Numbered from the stretch's first letter, positions 55,240 to 63,624 are shown. The stretch is 64,000 nt of DNA from Gracilibacillus ureilyticus (GCF_900111195.1 NZ_FOGL01000009.1:84979-148978); one strand, 5' to 3'. The notes: a model not told the origin generated them from the letters alone. Made by a program: numbers and translations.

Positions 55240-56229
55240 TTATATTAATTGTGCTTTACTCAACATCTGTTTTAATTCACTGCAGCTGATGGAGGCCTGA
55301 CTGGAAGAGCTGTAGGTTGATTGTGCAGCTCTTGTCGCATTCTCGTAAACGGTCGATTTATTATTGGGAATGATGAACATTTCCGGCAATTCCCATGCGA
55401 ATTGTGATTCATCTATCGTCATGAGTTCCTCATACATTTTCTCACCAGGTCGTAACCCTGTTACCTCGATGCCGATGGTTGATTTGTCAATGCCGTGCTT
55501 TTCACAGGTTGTTTCTATTAATACGTCAGCCAGCTCACCAAGATTTACGACAGGCATCTTTAACACAAATATCTCCCCGCCTTTCGCTTCTTTTAGTGCA
55601 TGGATGGTTAAGTCTGTTGCCTGCTGTAATGTCATCATAAACCGAGTCATCTGCAAATCCGTTACCGTTATTTTTTTCTGTTTCAAAATTTGCTCTTTAA
55701 ACAGCGGAATGACAGATCCTCGTGACCCCATCACATTTCCGAAGCGAACACTGGCAATAACGGTCGACTGCTCAAAATTATTTGCTGCAATCATCCGTTC
55801 GGCAATCAATTTCGTTGCACCATAGGTATTGGTTGGTGAAATAGCTTTGTCCGTGCTTGTAAACACAACCTTTTTTACAAGCTGGTCAGCTGCTGCTTTC
55901 ATTACATTTTGTGTGCCAAGGATGTTTGTTTTTACAGCTTCCAGCGGATTTTCTTCACTTGTTTCGACTCGCTTCATTGCTGCAACATGAAAGACATAAT
56001 CAATTGTTTCCATTGCCTGAAGGACACGATCGTAATCTCGGACATCACCAATCATAAATTGTAATTTCTCTTCATTTGAAAAAGATAGTTTCATCTGATG
56101 TTGTTTATATTCATCCCTGCTGAATACTCGAATCAAATCAGGGCTCTCTTTCAGCAATTGCTGGACAATGCTTGTACCGATTGTCCCAGTCCCGCCAATT
56201 ACTAAAATCTTTTTTCCTTGAAAGTACAC
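55240..56229 (-). CDS. pseB: PseB-like UDP-GlcNAc 4,6-dehydratase (inverting)
   Basis: First step to pseudaminic acid. 329 residues, SDR fold: GGTGTIG at 12-18, HVAAMKRVETSEENPLEAVKTN near 90, STDKAISPTNTYGATK (YxxxK) near 127. GTG start at 56229 behind GAGGGAG. It heads the ten-gene operon; the leader has a small palindrome (ACTAGATTTTCTAGT, 56251-56265). Confidence 0.93.
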   Translation of the reverse strand: MYFQGKKILVIGGTGTIGTSIVQQLLKESPDLIRVFSRDEYKQHQMKLSFSNEEKLQFMIGDVRDYDRVLQAMETIDYVFHVAAMKRVETSEENPLEAVKTNILGTQNVMKAAADQLVKKVVFTSTDKAISPTNTYGATKLIAERMIAANNFEQSTVIASVRFGNVMGSRGSVIPLFKEQILKQKKITVTDLQMTRFMMTLQQATDLTIHALKEAKGGEIFVLKMPVVNLGELADVLIETTCEKHGIDKSTIGIEVTGLRPGEKMYEELMTIDESQFAWELPEMFIIPNNKSTVYENATRAAQSTYSSSSQASISCSELKQMLSKAQLI

Positions 56230-56344
56230 GGTCGCTCCCTCTTTCTAATGACTAGATTTTCTAGTTGTACTGTATATGTATATTTGTTTTAAGAAAAAGA
56301 GTTAAAGACCCCGGCCCACGAATCTCGCCCTTTTTGTGCATGAG

Positions 56345-56374
56345 AAAAAACGGAGAGGATAATTATTCCTCTCC
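56345..56374 (-). terminator. Terminator of the first LPGGQELLC-type gene
   Basis: GGAGAGGA-ATAATTA-TCCTCTCC followed by GTTTTTT on the minus strand; it overlaps the stop codon and separates this gene from pseB. Confidence 0.92.
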
Positions 56375-57298
56375 TGAATCAGACTCAAGCGAGACTTGCT
56401 CCGCATTTATTAATTTTTGTACTGCTTCAAACAGACTTTTTGACGAATCTGACCGAATTTCTGGTGTTTGCTTGTTTAAAGATTGCTCTTCTCGTTTTTC
56501 TTCTAACTCCTCATCCAGCTTCTGATAGTAATCTTCTTGTTGTTTCTCGCTTGAATTTTTATAAGAATCATTTACCGGTTTTTCATAGGGTATTCCAAAT
56601 GGTTCCTTTTCCGGAAAACCCCTCACTTCTTCCATTACCGGAAAAATCACCGGACACTGTGGCGGAATGACAGGTTGCGGACAGGTGTGCAATGGGAAAA
56701 TGGCTTCTCTTGGCTCACAGAATTCTGCAACCACTTCAATTGTTACCGGATATGTTGATTGAATGCTTTGACAAAGACGGACAGTTACTGTCGCATTTAT
56801 CTCATCTACCTCTGTCGTTGTCCCGGGATCACAAGCTACATTACAGACAAAACAGCTTAAATCCGTATGATTTACTACTATATCAGTTCCTTCCGGAGCG
56901 CAAAGGATAATTTGTTCACAACGGGTAAATGGCACTGTTCCCACTTCAATTGTTGTACCGCCGAGTGTCGGAATCAAATCAACAAACAGTGTTACCTGAA
57001 AATTTTTGCGAATCGTAATAAGCTGCAATGTTGCTTCCTGATCATCAATTTGAAAAAATTGATCCCGGCGATCAGTGACTTCAATTGGCAGGACTTCATC
57101 AGGCTCTACAATACAGGTAGCTGATTCAGGAACAATATCCGCACATTCCAATTGTACACCTGTAACCGGATTGATTGGTAAGTCAAGCCCTGTTACATTT
57201 AAGTCAAAGCTTGCTTCATTAATAATCCAGTCGTACACTTTATCTGTTTGTATACAAAGCAATTCCTGACCACCTGGTACATAGTGAGACTGTTTCAC
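56363..57298 (-). CDS. Cys-containing spore-surface candidate, long paralogue
   Basis: 311 residues. Residues 1-225 are paralogous to the gene at 60097: PGGQELLC, KVYDWIINEASFDL, TVPFTRCEQIILCAPEGTD, CFVCNVACDPGTTTE, VTVRLCQSI, VAEFCEPREA and CPVIFP share the same Cys positions. The last 85 residues are a charged coiled tail (DEELEEKREEQ) not in the other copy. The fold looks like repeated beta strands. GTG start behind GGAGGTG. A sigma-K-type promoter lies upstream, suggesting a mother-cell coat or exosporium protein. No known family. Confidence 0.78.
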   Translation of the reverse strand: MKQSHYVPGGQELLCIQTDKVYDWIINEASFDLNVTGLDLPINPVTGVQLECADIVPESATCIVEPDEVLPIEVTDRRDQFFQIDDQEATLQLITIRKNFQVTLFVDLIPTLGGTTIEVGTVPFTRCEQIILCAPEGTDIVVNHTDLSCFVCNVACDPGTTTEVDEINATVTVRLCQSIQSTYPVTIEVVAEFCEPREAIFPLHTCPQPVIPPQCPVIFPVMEEVRGFPEKEPFGIPYEKPVNDSYKNSSEKQQEDYYQKLDEELEEKREEQSLNKQTPEIRSDSSKSLFEAVQKLINAEQVSLESDSGEE

Positions 57299-57331
57299 TT
57301 TCTACACCTCCATTCAAATTCCTTACACAAA

Positions 57332-57360
57332 TAACCTATGACAAGAGTCCAGAAATGGTT
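57332..57360 (-). promoter_or_regulatory. Sigma-K-type promoter of the long paralogue
   Basis: Minus strand AACC-16-CATAGGTTA, about 35 bases before the GTG. The second paralogue has an almost identical element (TTGTCATAGGCTAT against TTGTCATAGGTTAT), which makes chance unlikely. Confidence 0.7.
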
Positions 57361-57441
57361 AATCATCTTCATACTTTTTTCACACTTTTTAGACGAATTC
57401 AATAGGATAGCAGTGAATGTATTTCTGAAAGGAGTATGGTT

Positions 57442-57744
57442 ATGGAACAGAAAATTTATCAAATGATACAGGCAATTGAAGAAATCAAATCAGAGATTCA
57501 ATTGATAAGAGAAGCGCTGGACGAGGTGGATACAGAGGATGTATTAGGAAAACTGGATCCATTTATGGAAAGAATGGAGGAAGAATTCAGTATGGTAAAA
57601 AAAGACATAGAAGCACAGAACCAGCAAATTCACCAATTAAAACAGCTGCGTTTTCAATCCAACACTTCAATGAACACAGGTGAAGCATTAACCAGACGTA
57701 CTTCTTATACGATTCCCTCAAGTAGTAGTGCCAAGTTATTTTAG
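57442..57744 (+). CDS. Short coiled-coil protein, 100 residues, unknown
   Basis: Starts MEQKIYQMIQAIEEIKSEI; residues 1-70 are a strong heptad-rich coiled coil (IREALDEV, MERMEEEFSMVKKDIEAQNQQIHQLKQL). The tail is Ser/Thr-rich (TIPSSSSAKLF). AAAGGAG gives the ATG at 57442, not 57436. Divergent from the long paralogue. No family recognised; possible assembly partner in the spore surface. Confidence 0.7.
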   Translation: MEQKIYQMIQAIEEIKSEIQLIREALDEVDTEDVLGKLDPFMERMEEEFSMVKKDIEAQNQQIHQLKQLRFQSNTSMNTGEALTRRTSYTIPSSSSAKLF

Positions 57745-57822
57745 CCTGTTTTCTCTTTCTGCCCACGCATACAATTCTCCAGAAAATATAATAGATTATC
57801 AAACTTGAGGGAGTTGATTTTT

Positions 57823-57960
57823 TTGAGAGCAAAAGAAATTCGTCAACAAACAAAAAATGACCGGGCAAAGACAGAAGCACCAATTACTTTAACTACTTCC
57901 ACAATTAAAAGAAAAGCAACCATTAAACGAAGCGGTGGCGGCTGCTGCATGAAAGGCTAA
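57823..57960 (+). CDS. Small basic protein ending in GGGCC, 45 residues
   Basis: TTG start at 57823, nine bases after GAGGGAG. Basic and Thr-rich (TLTTSTIKRKATIKRS), ending GGGCCMKG: a double Cys near the end after three Gly. Such ends suit covalent cross-linking in a spore coat or a processed peptide, but neither is shown. Its stop overlaps that of the convergent gene, so there is no room for a terminator. Confidence 0.6.
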   Translation: MRAKEIRQQTKNDRAKTEAPITLTTSTIKRKATIKRSGGGCCMKG

Positions 57961-59180
57961 GGTGCTATATGAAAGACATTCGCACCTATTCCTTTTATCG
58001 TGCAGGATAATTCCGTTTCGTTCACTTTATTTACCTTTTGAAAGAAAGAACGTATTTCTTCTTCTGTTAAAGTAAATTTTCTTTTCCTTCTTTTTATGAA
58101 TGGCTGTCGTCTAACAGCTTGTTTCTTAGAAATTTGATTAACAGGTGGTGGTAACGAAATCCGGTTACATAATGAAAGTATCGCATCAAAGGCATAACTG
58201 TCAGCAGACCATGTAAAATAGTCCAATTGACTGACAGGGGGATTTGGAAGTGGCTGTTGCTTCAGGATTTTTCCGATTAATGTAATTACTTGTTTTTCTG
58301 TTGTGGCCATTTGACCGGATTGATTAGGTATGTCTGGTTCCTTTGTATCAAACGGGAGGTATGATATGACCGGCTGGTCGAGTAAAAAGGCTTCAATCCC
58401 TGAAGTACACCCATTATGAATAATTGCTTGTGCTGCATAAATCCATGGAATAATATTCCCCTCATGAATTACATGGACATTGGAAAATAGACTCATTTCC
58501 TTCCGGTAGCTTGCAAAGTTTTCACCTGGATGCGGTCTAATAATGATCGTCCTGTCCGGATAATAGTTGGCAACTTTTTTTATCATTTTAATAAAATAAT
58601 AATATAGCTTTTCAATATGTTTATAATGAATGGTTTGCTTGAAGCCTTTTGCTGTATTGTACTGGGAGAATCTTGTGTTAACCAGCAGAAATTCACCATA
58701 GCGTTCCCTCAGTTTCTGTCTTTCCAGATCATATATCTTTCTGTATGTTGGGGTTAAAAGGTCAAATCGCGGATTCCCGGTAATATGCAGTTTTTGTTTT
58801 AGATCCGGATAAGCCCGCACTATTGTCTCGTATTGATGCTTGCCCCAGCAATATTCCTGATCTACCAGTTGCAGTGTTTGCTTTTGCATCCGGTCCTGCA
58901 AGTAGCGCTGCTTGTCAAATATCAGCCCTTCTTCATCTAATTCTGTGATTTTATGAGAGTGTTCCATTGCCCTGGTAATCACCCTTTTACGGAATCCATG
59001 CGGACCGCCTTTAGAAAAAAATATGCCTGCAGGATACGTTGTCCCTATCTCTTCTACTGTGGGATGGTCACCAATTACAACATTGTAGTCATCTTTCACT
59101 GCATGGTAAGCCAGAAGCAGCTTTGCATCACATTCTCTTACCTTCACTTCAATCGGCAGGTACAGCCACCGTTCCTTCAT
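57957..59180 (-). CDS. Surface carbohydrate biosynthesis protein, GT-B-like
   Basis: 407 residues. VDQEYCWGKHQYETIV near 110, then ITGNPRFDLLTP, TIIIRPHPGENF and IPWIYAAQAIIHNGCTSGIEAFLLDQP near 250: the GT-B C-terminal pattern of the surface carbohydrate biosynthesis (TIGR04396-like) group. The C-terminus is basic (KRRKRKF). It ends the minus-strand operon 60020-57957. Role inferred only: transfer of sugars to the spore surface. Confidence 0.78.
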   Translation of the reverse strand: MKERWLYLPIEVKVRECDAKLLLAYHAVKDDYNVVIGDHPTVEEIGTTYPAGIFFSKGGPHGFRKRVITRAMEHSHKITELDEEGLIFDKQRYLQDRMQKQTLQLVDQEYCWGKHQYETIVRAYPDLKQKLHITGNPRFDLLTPTYRKIYDLERQKLRERYGEFLLVNTRFSQYNTAKGFKQTIHYKHIEKLYYYFIKMIKKVANYYPDRTIIIRPHPGENFASYRKEMSLFSNVHVIHEGNIIPWIYAAQAIIHNGCTSGIEAFLLDQPVISYLPFDTKEPDIPNQSGQMATTEKQVITLIGKILKQQPLPNPPVSQLDYFTWSADSYAFDAILSLCNRISLPPPVNQISKKQAVRRQPFIKRRKRKFTLTEEEIRSFFQKVNKVNETELSCTIKGIGANVFHIAP

Positions 59181-59182
59181 CG

Positions 59183-59467
59183 CTATACCTTTTCTTCCAG
59201 TATCCGGATGATTCCGTTAAATTGCTCTTCCTGTTGGGCAATGATCCGCTCTATCTGTAATTCTATTTCTGACGTGTCATAAGTATCTGTTTGCTCCTGT
59301 TCCATCTGTGCAAACATGTATGCAAGGATCATCTGTAATGTCTGATGATCAAGGAAAACAAAACTGCCGCTTCCCTCCCCATCTTTTTTTTCCAATTGAG
59401 TTTCATAATTTTTTAAGTAATTTGCAATTAATTGCCGGCCAAGTCCGTCGAAATTATTCTTCTTCAT
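59183..59467 (-). CDS. Small protein of unknown function, 94 residues
   Basis: Begins MKKNNFDGLGRQLI; two helical parts rich in Gln and Glu (MFAQMEQEQTDTYDTSEIELQIERIIAQQEEQ). The ATG at 59467 follows GAGGAGG; it overlaps the upstream gene by 14 bases. Two bases separate its stop from the next ribosome-site region. No family recognised. Confidence 0.68.
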   Translation of the reverse strand: MKKNNFDGLGRQLIANYLKNYETQLEKKDGEGSGSFVFLDHQTLQMILAYMFAQMEQEQTDTYDTSEIELQIERIIAQQEEQFNGIIRILEEKV

Positions 59468-60020
59468 AGAAATCCTCCTCTTCCACAATCGTTCCATTTA
59501 TCTGAATCTGATTGACCGCATGGAGTCCTTCTTTCATTTCATCCGTATAGACAAAACCTTGAATCGACCCATTATATGTCGTGTCAGATAGCCATTTCAC
59601 CTGAAAATTCGAAAAAGAAATCGTCTCTCCTGGGGCAATAGATTCCTTTTTAGGCCTTAGCCAGAACTCTTCTTTGTTCGCCGCCTCATTCATTCGCTCC
59701 CAGGCATTGGCTAATTGCATCGGCTGCTTCGTATCTGGATATACATACTTACCCGAAAACTCGAACAATTCCGGTGGAGTTAATTTAATACAGATCATCG
59801 GATTGTTGACAGCCTGATGGCCTACATTCTGAACATGAAAGGTCCCAAGAATGTAATTTTCTTTATGGGAATGGTGGGAAACTTGAAGAGAGTATGTGAA
59901 ATAAGGAACTATTTGTAATGATGATTTCATTCCTTCCACCAGTTCCCGAATTTTTTTCAAATAGGCTGTTTGCATCTCCTGCCATTCCGCTAATTTCTGC
60001 TCAAGTGACAATATACTCAC
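59454..60020 (-). CDS. Unknown protein, helix plus beta-sandwich, about 188 residues
   Basis: N-terminal helix (SLEQKLAEWQEMQTAYLKKIRELVEGM), then a beta-rich part with the NVGHQAVNNPMICIKLTPPELFEFSGKY stretch, reminiscent of Ig-like folds, and an acidic tail (EEEDFYEEE). A GTG at 60020 or a TTG at 60011 could be the start; AGAGGTGAG fits the TTG better. Upstream partner of the 94-residue protein. No family recognised. Confidence 0.68.
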   Translation of the reverse strand: MSILSLEQKLAEWQEMQTAYLKKIRELVEGMKSSLQIVPYFTYSLQVSHHSHKENYILGTFHVQNVGHQAVNNPMICIKLTPPELFEFSGKYVYPDTKQPMQLANAWERMNEAANKEEFWLRPKKESIAPGETISFSNFQVKWLSDTTYNGSIQGFVYTDEMKEGLHAVNQIQINGTIVEEEDFYEEE

Positions 60021-60044
60021 CTCTTCCAGCGTAATTAATTGATG

Positions 60045-60080
60045 GTAAAATAAAGAAAGAGAGGAAGCTCTCCTCTCTTT
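60045..60080 (-). terminator. Terminator of the short paralogue
   Basis: AAAGAGAGGA and TCCTCTCTTT pair around 5 bases and are followed by CTTTATTTT on the minus strand. Read-through could supply the 60020-57957 operon. Confidence 0.8.
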
Positions 60081-60096
60081 ATCCTATGTTGTCTGT

Positions 60097-60777
60097 TTAT
60101 CCGTTATTCCCTGTGTTTGTCGGGAATACCACTGGGCACTGTGCTGGCATAGTTGGTGCCGGGCATGGCGGGAATGGTAAAATGTCACGCGGCTGACAGA
60201 ATTCAGCAACAAGTTCTAAAGTGACAGGGAAAGTTGATTTAATGCTTTGGCAAAGGCGTACTGTCACCGTTACATCCAATTCGTCTATTTCTGTTGTTGT
60301 TCCAGGATCACAGCTTGCTGTACATACAAAGCAGTCAAGGTCTGTGTAAGTGACGTCAATATCTGTTCCTGTTGGTGCACACAGGATTACTTGTTCACAG
60401 CGTGTGAAAGGAACAGTTCCAACTTCTACTCTTGTTCCTCCAAGTGCTGCAACTAAGTTAACAAAGATGGTAACATCAAAATTTTTACGAATGTTAACGA
60501 TTTGTAGTGTTACATCTTCCCCATCAATGTTAAATACCTGATTTTCACGACCTGTAACGACAATTGGGTCAACTTCTGCAGGATCGACAGCGCAAGTTAC
60601 TGTGTCTAAATCAATATCATCACACTCTAACTGGACACCTGTTGCTGGATTTAATGGTAAGTCCAGATTGTTTAACGCTAGATCAAATGTTGCTTCATTT
60701 AAAATCCAGTCATATACTTTTTCCGTATTAATGCACAGAAGTTCCTGCCCTCCTGGTAAATTCTTTGCTTGCATCAT
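60097..60777 (-). CDS. Cys-containing spore-surface candidate, short paralogue
   Basis: 226 residues: LPGGQELLC, KVYDWILNEATFDL, TVPFTRCEQVILCAPTGTD, CFVCTASCDPGTTTE, VTVRLCQSI, VAEFCQPRD and a Pro/Cys-rich end (PPCPAPTMPAQCPVVFP). Matches the gene at 56363 over its whole length and keeps its Cys positions, without the charged tail. GGAGGTG before the ATG pair at 60777/60774. Sigma-K-type promoter upstream. No known family; sporulation role inferred. Confidence 0.78.
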   Translation of the reverse strand: MMQAKNLPGGQELLCINTEKVYDWILNEATFDLALNNLDLPLNPATGVQLECDDIDLDTVTCAVDPAEVDPIVVTGRENQVFNIDGEDVTLQIVNIRKNFDVTIFVNLVAALGGTRVEVGTVPFTRCEQVILCAPTGTDIDVTYTDLDCFVCTASCDPGTTTEIDELDVTVTVRLCQSIKSTFPVTLELVAEFCQPRDILPFPPCPAPTMPAQCPVVFPTNTGNNG

Positions 60778-60809
60778 GCAAACACCTCCAAATAAGATTA
60801 ATGTCCATA

Positions 60810-60838
60810 TAGCCTATGACAACATGCACCAAAATGTT
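60810..60838 (-). promoter_or_regulatory. Sigma-K-type promoter of the short paralogue
   Basis: Minus strand AACA-16-CATAGGCTA, about 33 bases before the start. Nearly the same as the element at 57332. Confidence 0.7.
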
Positions 60839-60894
60839 TTAGTTTAAGAGCGGAAATATCATGATATTTGTGAAGATGGGTGAATATCATACTA

Positions 60895-61071
60895 TTAAAA
60901 GTGCTCCCCCACCACAACAAGCATGACTGTATGAATCCAGCGATAAATGGAGACTTCCTTCAAGGCACATTCTGGGCAATTATCACTGACATAAACAGTC
61001 GTTTCGTTAGAATGATGAATGCCTGCTCTTGACGAAAAACATAGCACAATTGTCACGATTTGATGTTTCAC
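60895..61071 (-). other. Possible small gene with a CPEC motif, 58 codons
   Basis: Open frame from GTG 61071 to 60895 with TVYVSDNCPECALKEVSIYRW near residue 30, a Cys-Pro-Glu-Cys pair after a beta strand as in thioredoxin-like sites. No ribosome site precedes the GTG, so it may not be translated. It fills the gap between the short paralogue and the coiled-coil gene. Confidence 0.25.
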
Positions 61072-61110
61072 AAATATTATATTAATGTGCTATAAAAAGG
61101 GTGAATAACT

Positions 61111-62322
61111 ATGTATCAATATAGGCTCTATAATGAAGAGGAGATTAGTCAGTTAAAACGCGATCTAGCGAGATATAAAGAGTCTGGTTCCAAATTAACC
61201 ACCAGCAAACAGCAAGATAATCTTTCAGTAATTTCCAGTTTGCAGCAAGAACTTGTTAAGCTAAAAGGAGAAATGAAGATGATGGAAGAATCTTATGAAA
61301 GTAAAATGAAACGTAAAGAACAAGAGGAGCAGCAATGGACCACACATATTCGCTCACTTAATGATTCGATTAACCAGTTAAAAAAGGACGTTTCTTTAAT
61401 TAAGGGTGAAGTCCGTGCTGCTCGCATGCGGGAACTGGTATCAAAGGTAGATAAGGTGATGATAAAAGCAGAGCATGATTTAGCAAGAGTGAAACAGGAG
61501 ATCGGTTCACAGAAAAACGAAATAAGTCAATTGAAAAATACGGTATCTGCGGGCAGGCAACGGAGATCACACGGTTCGGAATACAGGCAGCTACAAAATA
61601 TGCTTGGTGGTTCAGTCCAAACAAGCAGAACGAACAAACAGCAGCAAGATACCGTTCAACATGCAAACAGATCAACCCGTACTTCCAATAATAAACAGCA
61701 ATCAATCTTTATCCAGCATGGTACAAAAACATATTACAGTGCTCGTCTCGATGGAAGTAAAAATATAATTAGCAGACCTAGGAAAAAGAAACAAGCAGCG
61801 TCGGAAAATGTGGAGGAAAGTAAAGCACAATCCTTGCATCTTAATCAGGAGTCGCCAACAGATGTTGCTAGCCTCAATGTGGGGAAGAAACAGATTTCAG
61901 AGGATGAGAAGGAGAAAGAGCACATTTCAACAGTTGAGAACAAAGTAGAGCAACAAACAGTTATACAGGACGAGGGAATGAAAAAACAGGATAAAGCAGC
62001 AATTCCTGAAGACGACCATACACAGGAATATGATCAGGGACATGAGGAGTATACTCCTGCACCAATAACAGAAGAAAAGAAAACTCCAGTCGATCATACA
62101 TCTAATGAGATTAAGTCAACTGATGTAACAAAGATACCGTCCCATCATACACACGAGGAAACTAAAGCACCATCAGATTCAATGCCTGAAGAATCAAAGC
62201 AGGAAACTCCAAGTGTACCGGGTCCAGCTACCTTTGAGAAAGATGTTAAAAACGATGAACCAACAAGTGCGCTAGGAAAAACCTGGTTATTTGCCAGATC
62301 CTTATGGAAAAAATCGAAGTAA
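61111..62322 (+). CDS. Long coiled-coil, low-complexity protein, 403 residues
   Basis: Residues 1-150 form coiled coils (SSLQQELVKLKGEMKMMEE, SINQLKKDVSLIKGEVRAA). The middle is Gln/Ser/Arg-rich with IQHGTKTYYSARLDGSKN. The rest is Glu/Lys/Pro/Thr-rich and probably disordered. It ends with a basic aromatic segment (TWLFARSLWKKSK) that might bind a surface. No signal peptide. AAAGGGTGA before the ATG. The architecture recalls spore-coat scaffold proteins, but no family is recognised. Confidence 0.75.
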   Translation: MYQYRLYNEEEISQLKRDLARYKESGSKLTTSKQQDNLSVISSLQQELVKLKGEMKMMEESYESKMKRKEQEEQQWTTHIRSLNDSINQLKKDVSLIKGEVRAARMRELVSKVDKVMIKAEHDLARVKQEIGSQKNEISQLKNTVSAGRQRRSHGSEYRQLQNMLGGSVQTSRTNKQQQDTVQHANRSTRTSNNKQQSIFIQHGTKTYYSARLDGSKNIISRPRKKKQAASENVEESKAQSLHLNQESPTDVASLNVGKKQISEDEKEKEHISTVENKVEQQTVIQDEGMKKQDKAAIPEDDHTQEYDQGHEEYTPAPITEEKKTPVDHTSNEIKSTDVTKIPSHHTHEETKAPSDSMPEESKQETPSVPGPATFEKDVKNDEPTSALGKTWLFARSLWKKSK

Positions 62323-62354
62323 TATAGGTGTTCTATAAATAAGGAATAAAAGTT

Positions 62355-62489
62355 ATGACAAAGCATCTATCCATTTTCACCTTATGTTTAATAGAATGGT
62401 ATAAACTTTTCAGGGGAACATTTACTAACATCACAGTCAGAAGAACTAAACATGTTTGTCCTCCCCTAATGTTTTCCCTCCAGAAATAA
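62355..62489 (+). CDS. Possible 44-residue protein
   Basis: ATG at 62355 with AAGGA 9 bases upstream. The protein is basic (FRGTFTNITVRRTKH) with a hydrophobic start and no known motif. Coding status is doubtful; it follows the coiled-coil gene. Confidence 0.25.
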   Translation: MTKHLSIFTLCLIEWYKLFRGTFTNITVRRTKHVCPPLMFSLQK

Positions 62490-62543
62490 TTATCTTATTA
62501 TAAGGCTAGATAAACAATTATACTGCTGTGTTTCTTCTTAGAC

Positions 62544-62834
62544 TTACTGTTTTACATTCTCAAGTTCAATCAAGTACGGCAAAAATGAAACCATTAGGAT
62601 TAATTCTGATACTAATACACTTAGCGATACATAAATTTTGGCTCCTATAATTAAGGGAACAAAAATGGCAACAGGTGGGAAAAAGTTTAATAATCCAAGC
62701 TTTTTTCTTGATCTGGATGTTACATACTGTCTGTTATGGCAGTTTGGACAAATGGCTTCACTGGTTAATGAGAAAAATCTCTTCACCGTCTCTCTCCAAG
62801 TCCATTGATGGTTGCATTGTTGACATATCGGCAT
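62544..62834 (-). CDS. TIGR04104-type zinc-finger membrane protein
   Basis: 96 residues. CQQC at about 4-7 and CPNC at about 29-32 make one zinc site; WTWRETVKRFF lies between them. Then LGLLNFFPPVAIFVPLII and LVSELILMVSFLPYLIEL are two membrane helices. This is the CXXC-about 20-CXXC family found in Bacilli; function unknown. AGAGGG before the ATG. Confidence 0.82.
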   Translation of the reverse strand: MPICQQCNHQWTWRETVKRFFSLTSEAICPNCHNRQYVTSRSRKKLGLLNFFPPVAIFVPLIIGAKIYVSLSVLVSELILMVSFLPYLIELENVKQ

Positions 62835-62895
62835 AAGATCCCTCTTTATTTACCACAGCGCTATCACTGTGCTTTCATTAATTAACCATCTCACT

Positions 62896-63624
62896 TTATT
62901 CTTCTTCTGCAAACAAATCCTCTAAAAACTTCTCCCGGTGTTCCAGGAAATATTTCGTCACACGGTAGTGATCGGTTTCTTCATAGTTAACTGACCTGAT
63001 TTCTCCATCATCAAACGACAAAATTTCCGCATCTGGATAGCCTAGCAAAATGGGTGAATGTGTTGCAATAATAAATTGGCAGTCTTCCTTTCTCGTTAAA
63101 TCATGTATGATACGTAAAAAGGTAAATTGGCGATTAGGGGATAGTGCTGCTTCCGGCTCATCCAATAAATAGATAGCTTTTCCCCGGAATCTGTGAAGAA
63201 ACAATGAGAGAAACGATTCACCATGTGACTGATGGTGTAAAGACCGTCCACCATAAGCATGCGCTCCTCCGATTTGGTCAATATGTGTCGCGAAATGATA
63301 AAAAGATTCTGCCCGTAAGAAAAAGCCATTTGTTACTTTTGGCAGCCAGGAAAGACGTATATAATCACCTAATGCGGAAGCAGAAGCATCCACCTCATAC
63401 ACATTATTTCTCCCTCCACCAGCTGTGTTAAACTCACATTTATCAGCGATTGCTTCAAGTAGAGTCGATTTACCTGTCCCGTTTTCTCCTATAAAAAAAG
63501 TGACAGGTGCTGTGATTTCTATTTCATCTAAATCTTTTATTACCGGAATAGAAAAAGGATAGGAACCAAAAGACTCTATCTTCTCCCTTTCTAATTGTAT
63601 ATTTCTTAAAAACAAACGAATCAC
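62896..63624 (-). CDS. AAA/SMC-like ATPase
   Basis: 242 residues. Walker A GENGTGKST at 46-54, the signature-like GESFLSLFLHRF, Walker B IYLLDEPEAALSP and the switch His in IIATHSPILLG. The short length and YPFSIPVI start match a family of stand-alone ABC-type ATPases of unknown role. GTG at 63624 abuts its ribosome site; a TTG at codon 4 may be the real start. It overlaps the end of the broken kinase-like gene. Confidence 0.82.
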   Translation of the reverse strand: MIRLFLRNIQLEREKIESFGSYPFSIPVIKDLDEIEITAPVTFFIGENGTGKSTLLEAIADKCEFNTAGGGRNNVYEVDASASALGDYIRLSWLPKVTNGFFLRAESFYHFATHIDQIGGAHAYGGRSLHHQSHGESFLSLFLHRFRGKAIYLLDEPEAALSPNRQFTFLRIIHDLTRKEDCQFIIATHSPILLGYPDAEILSFDDGEIRSVNYEETDHYRVTKYFLEHREKFLEDLFAEEE

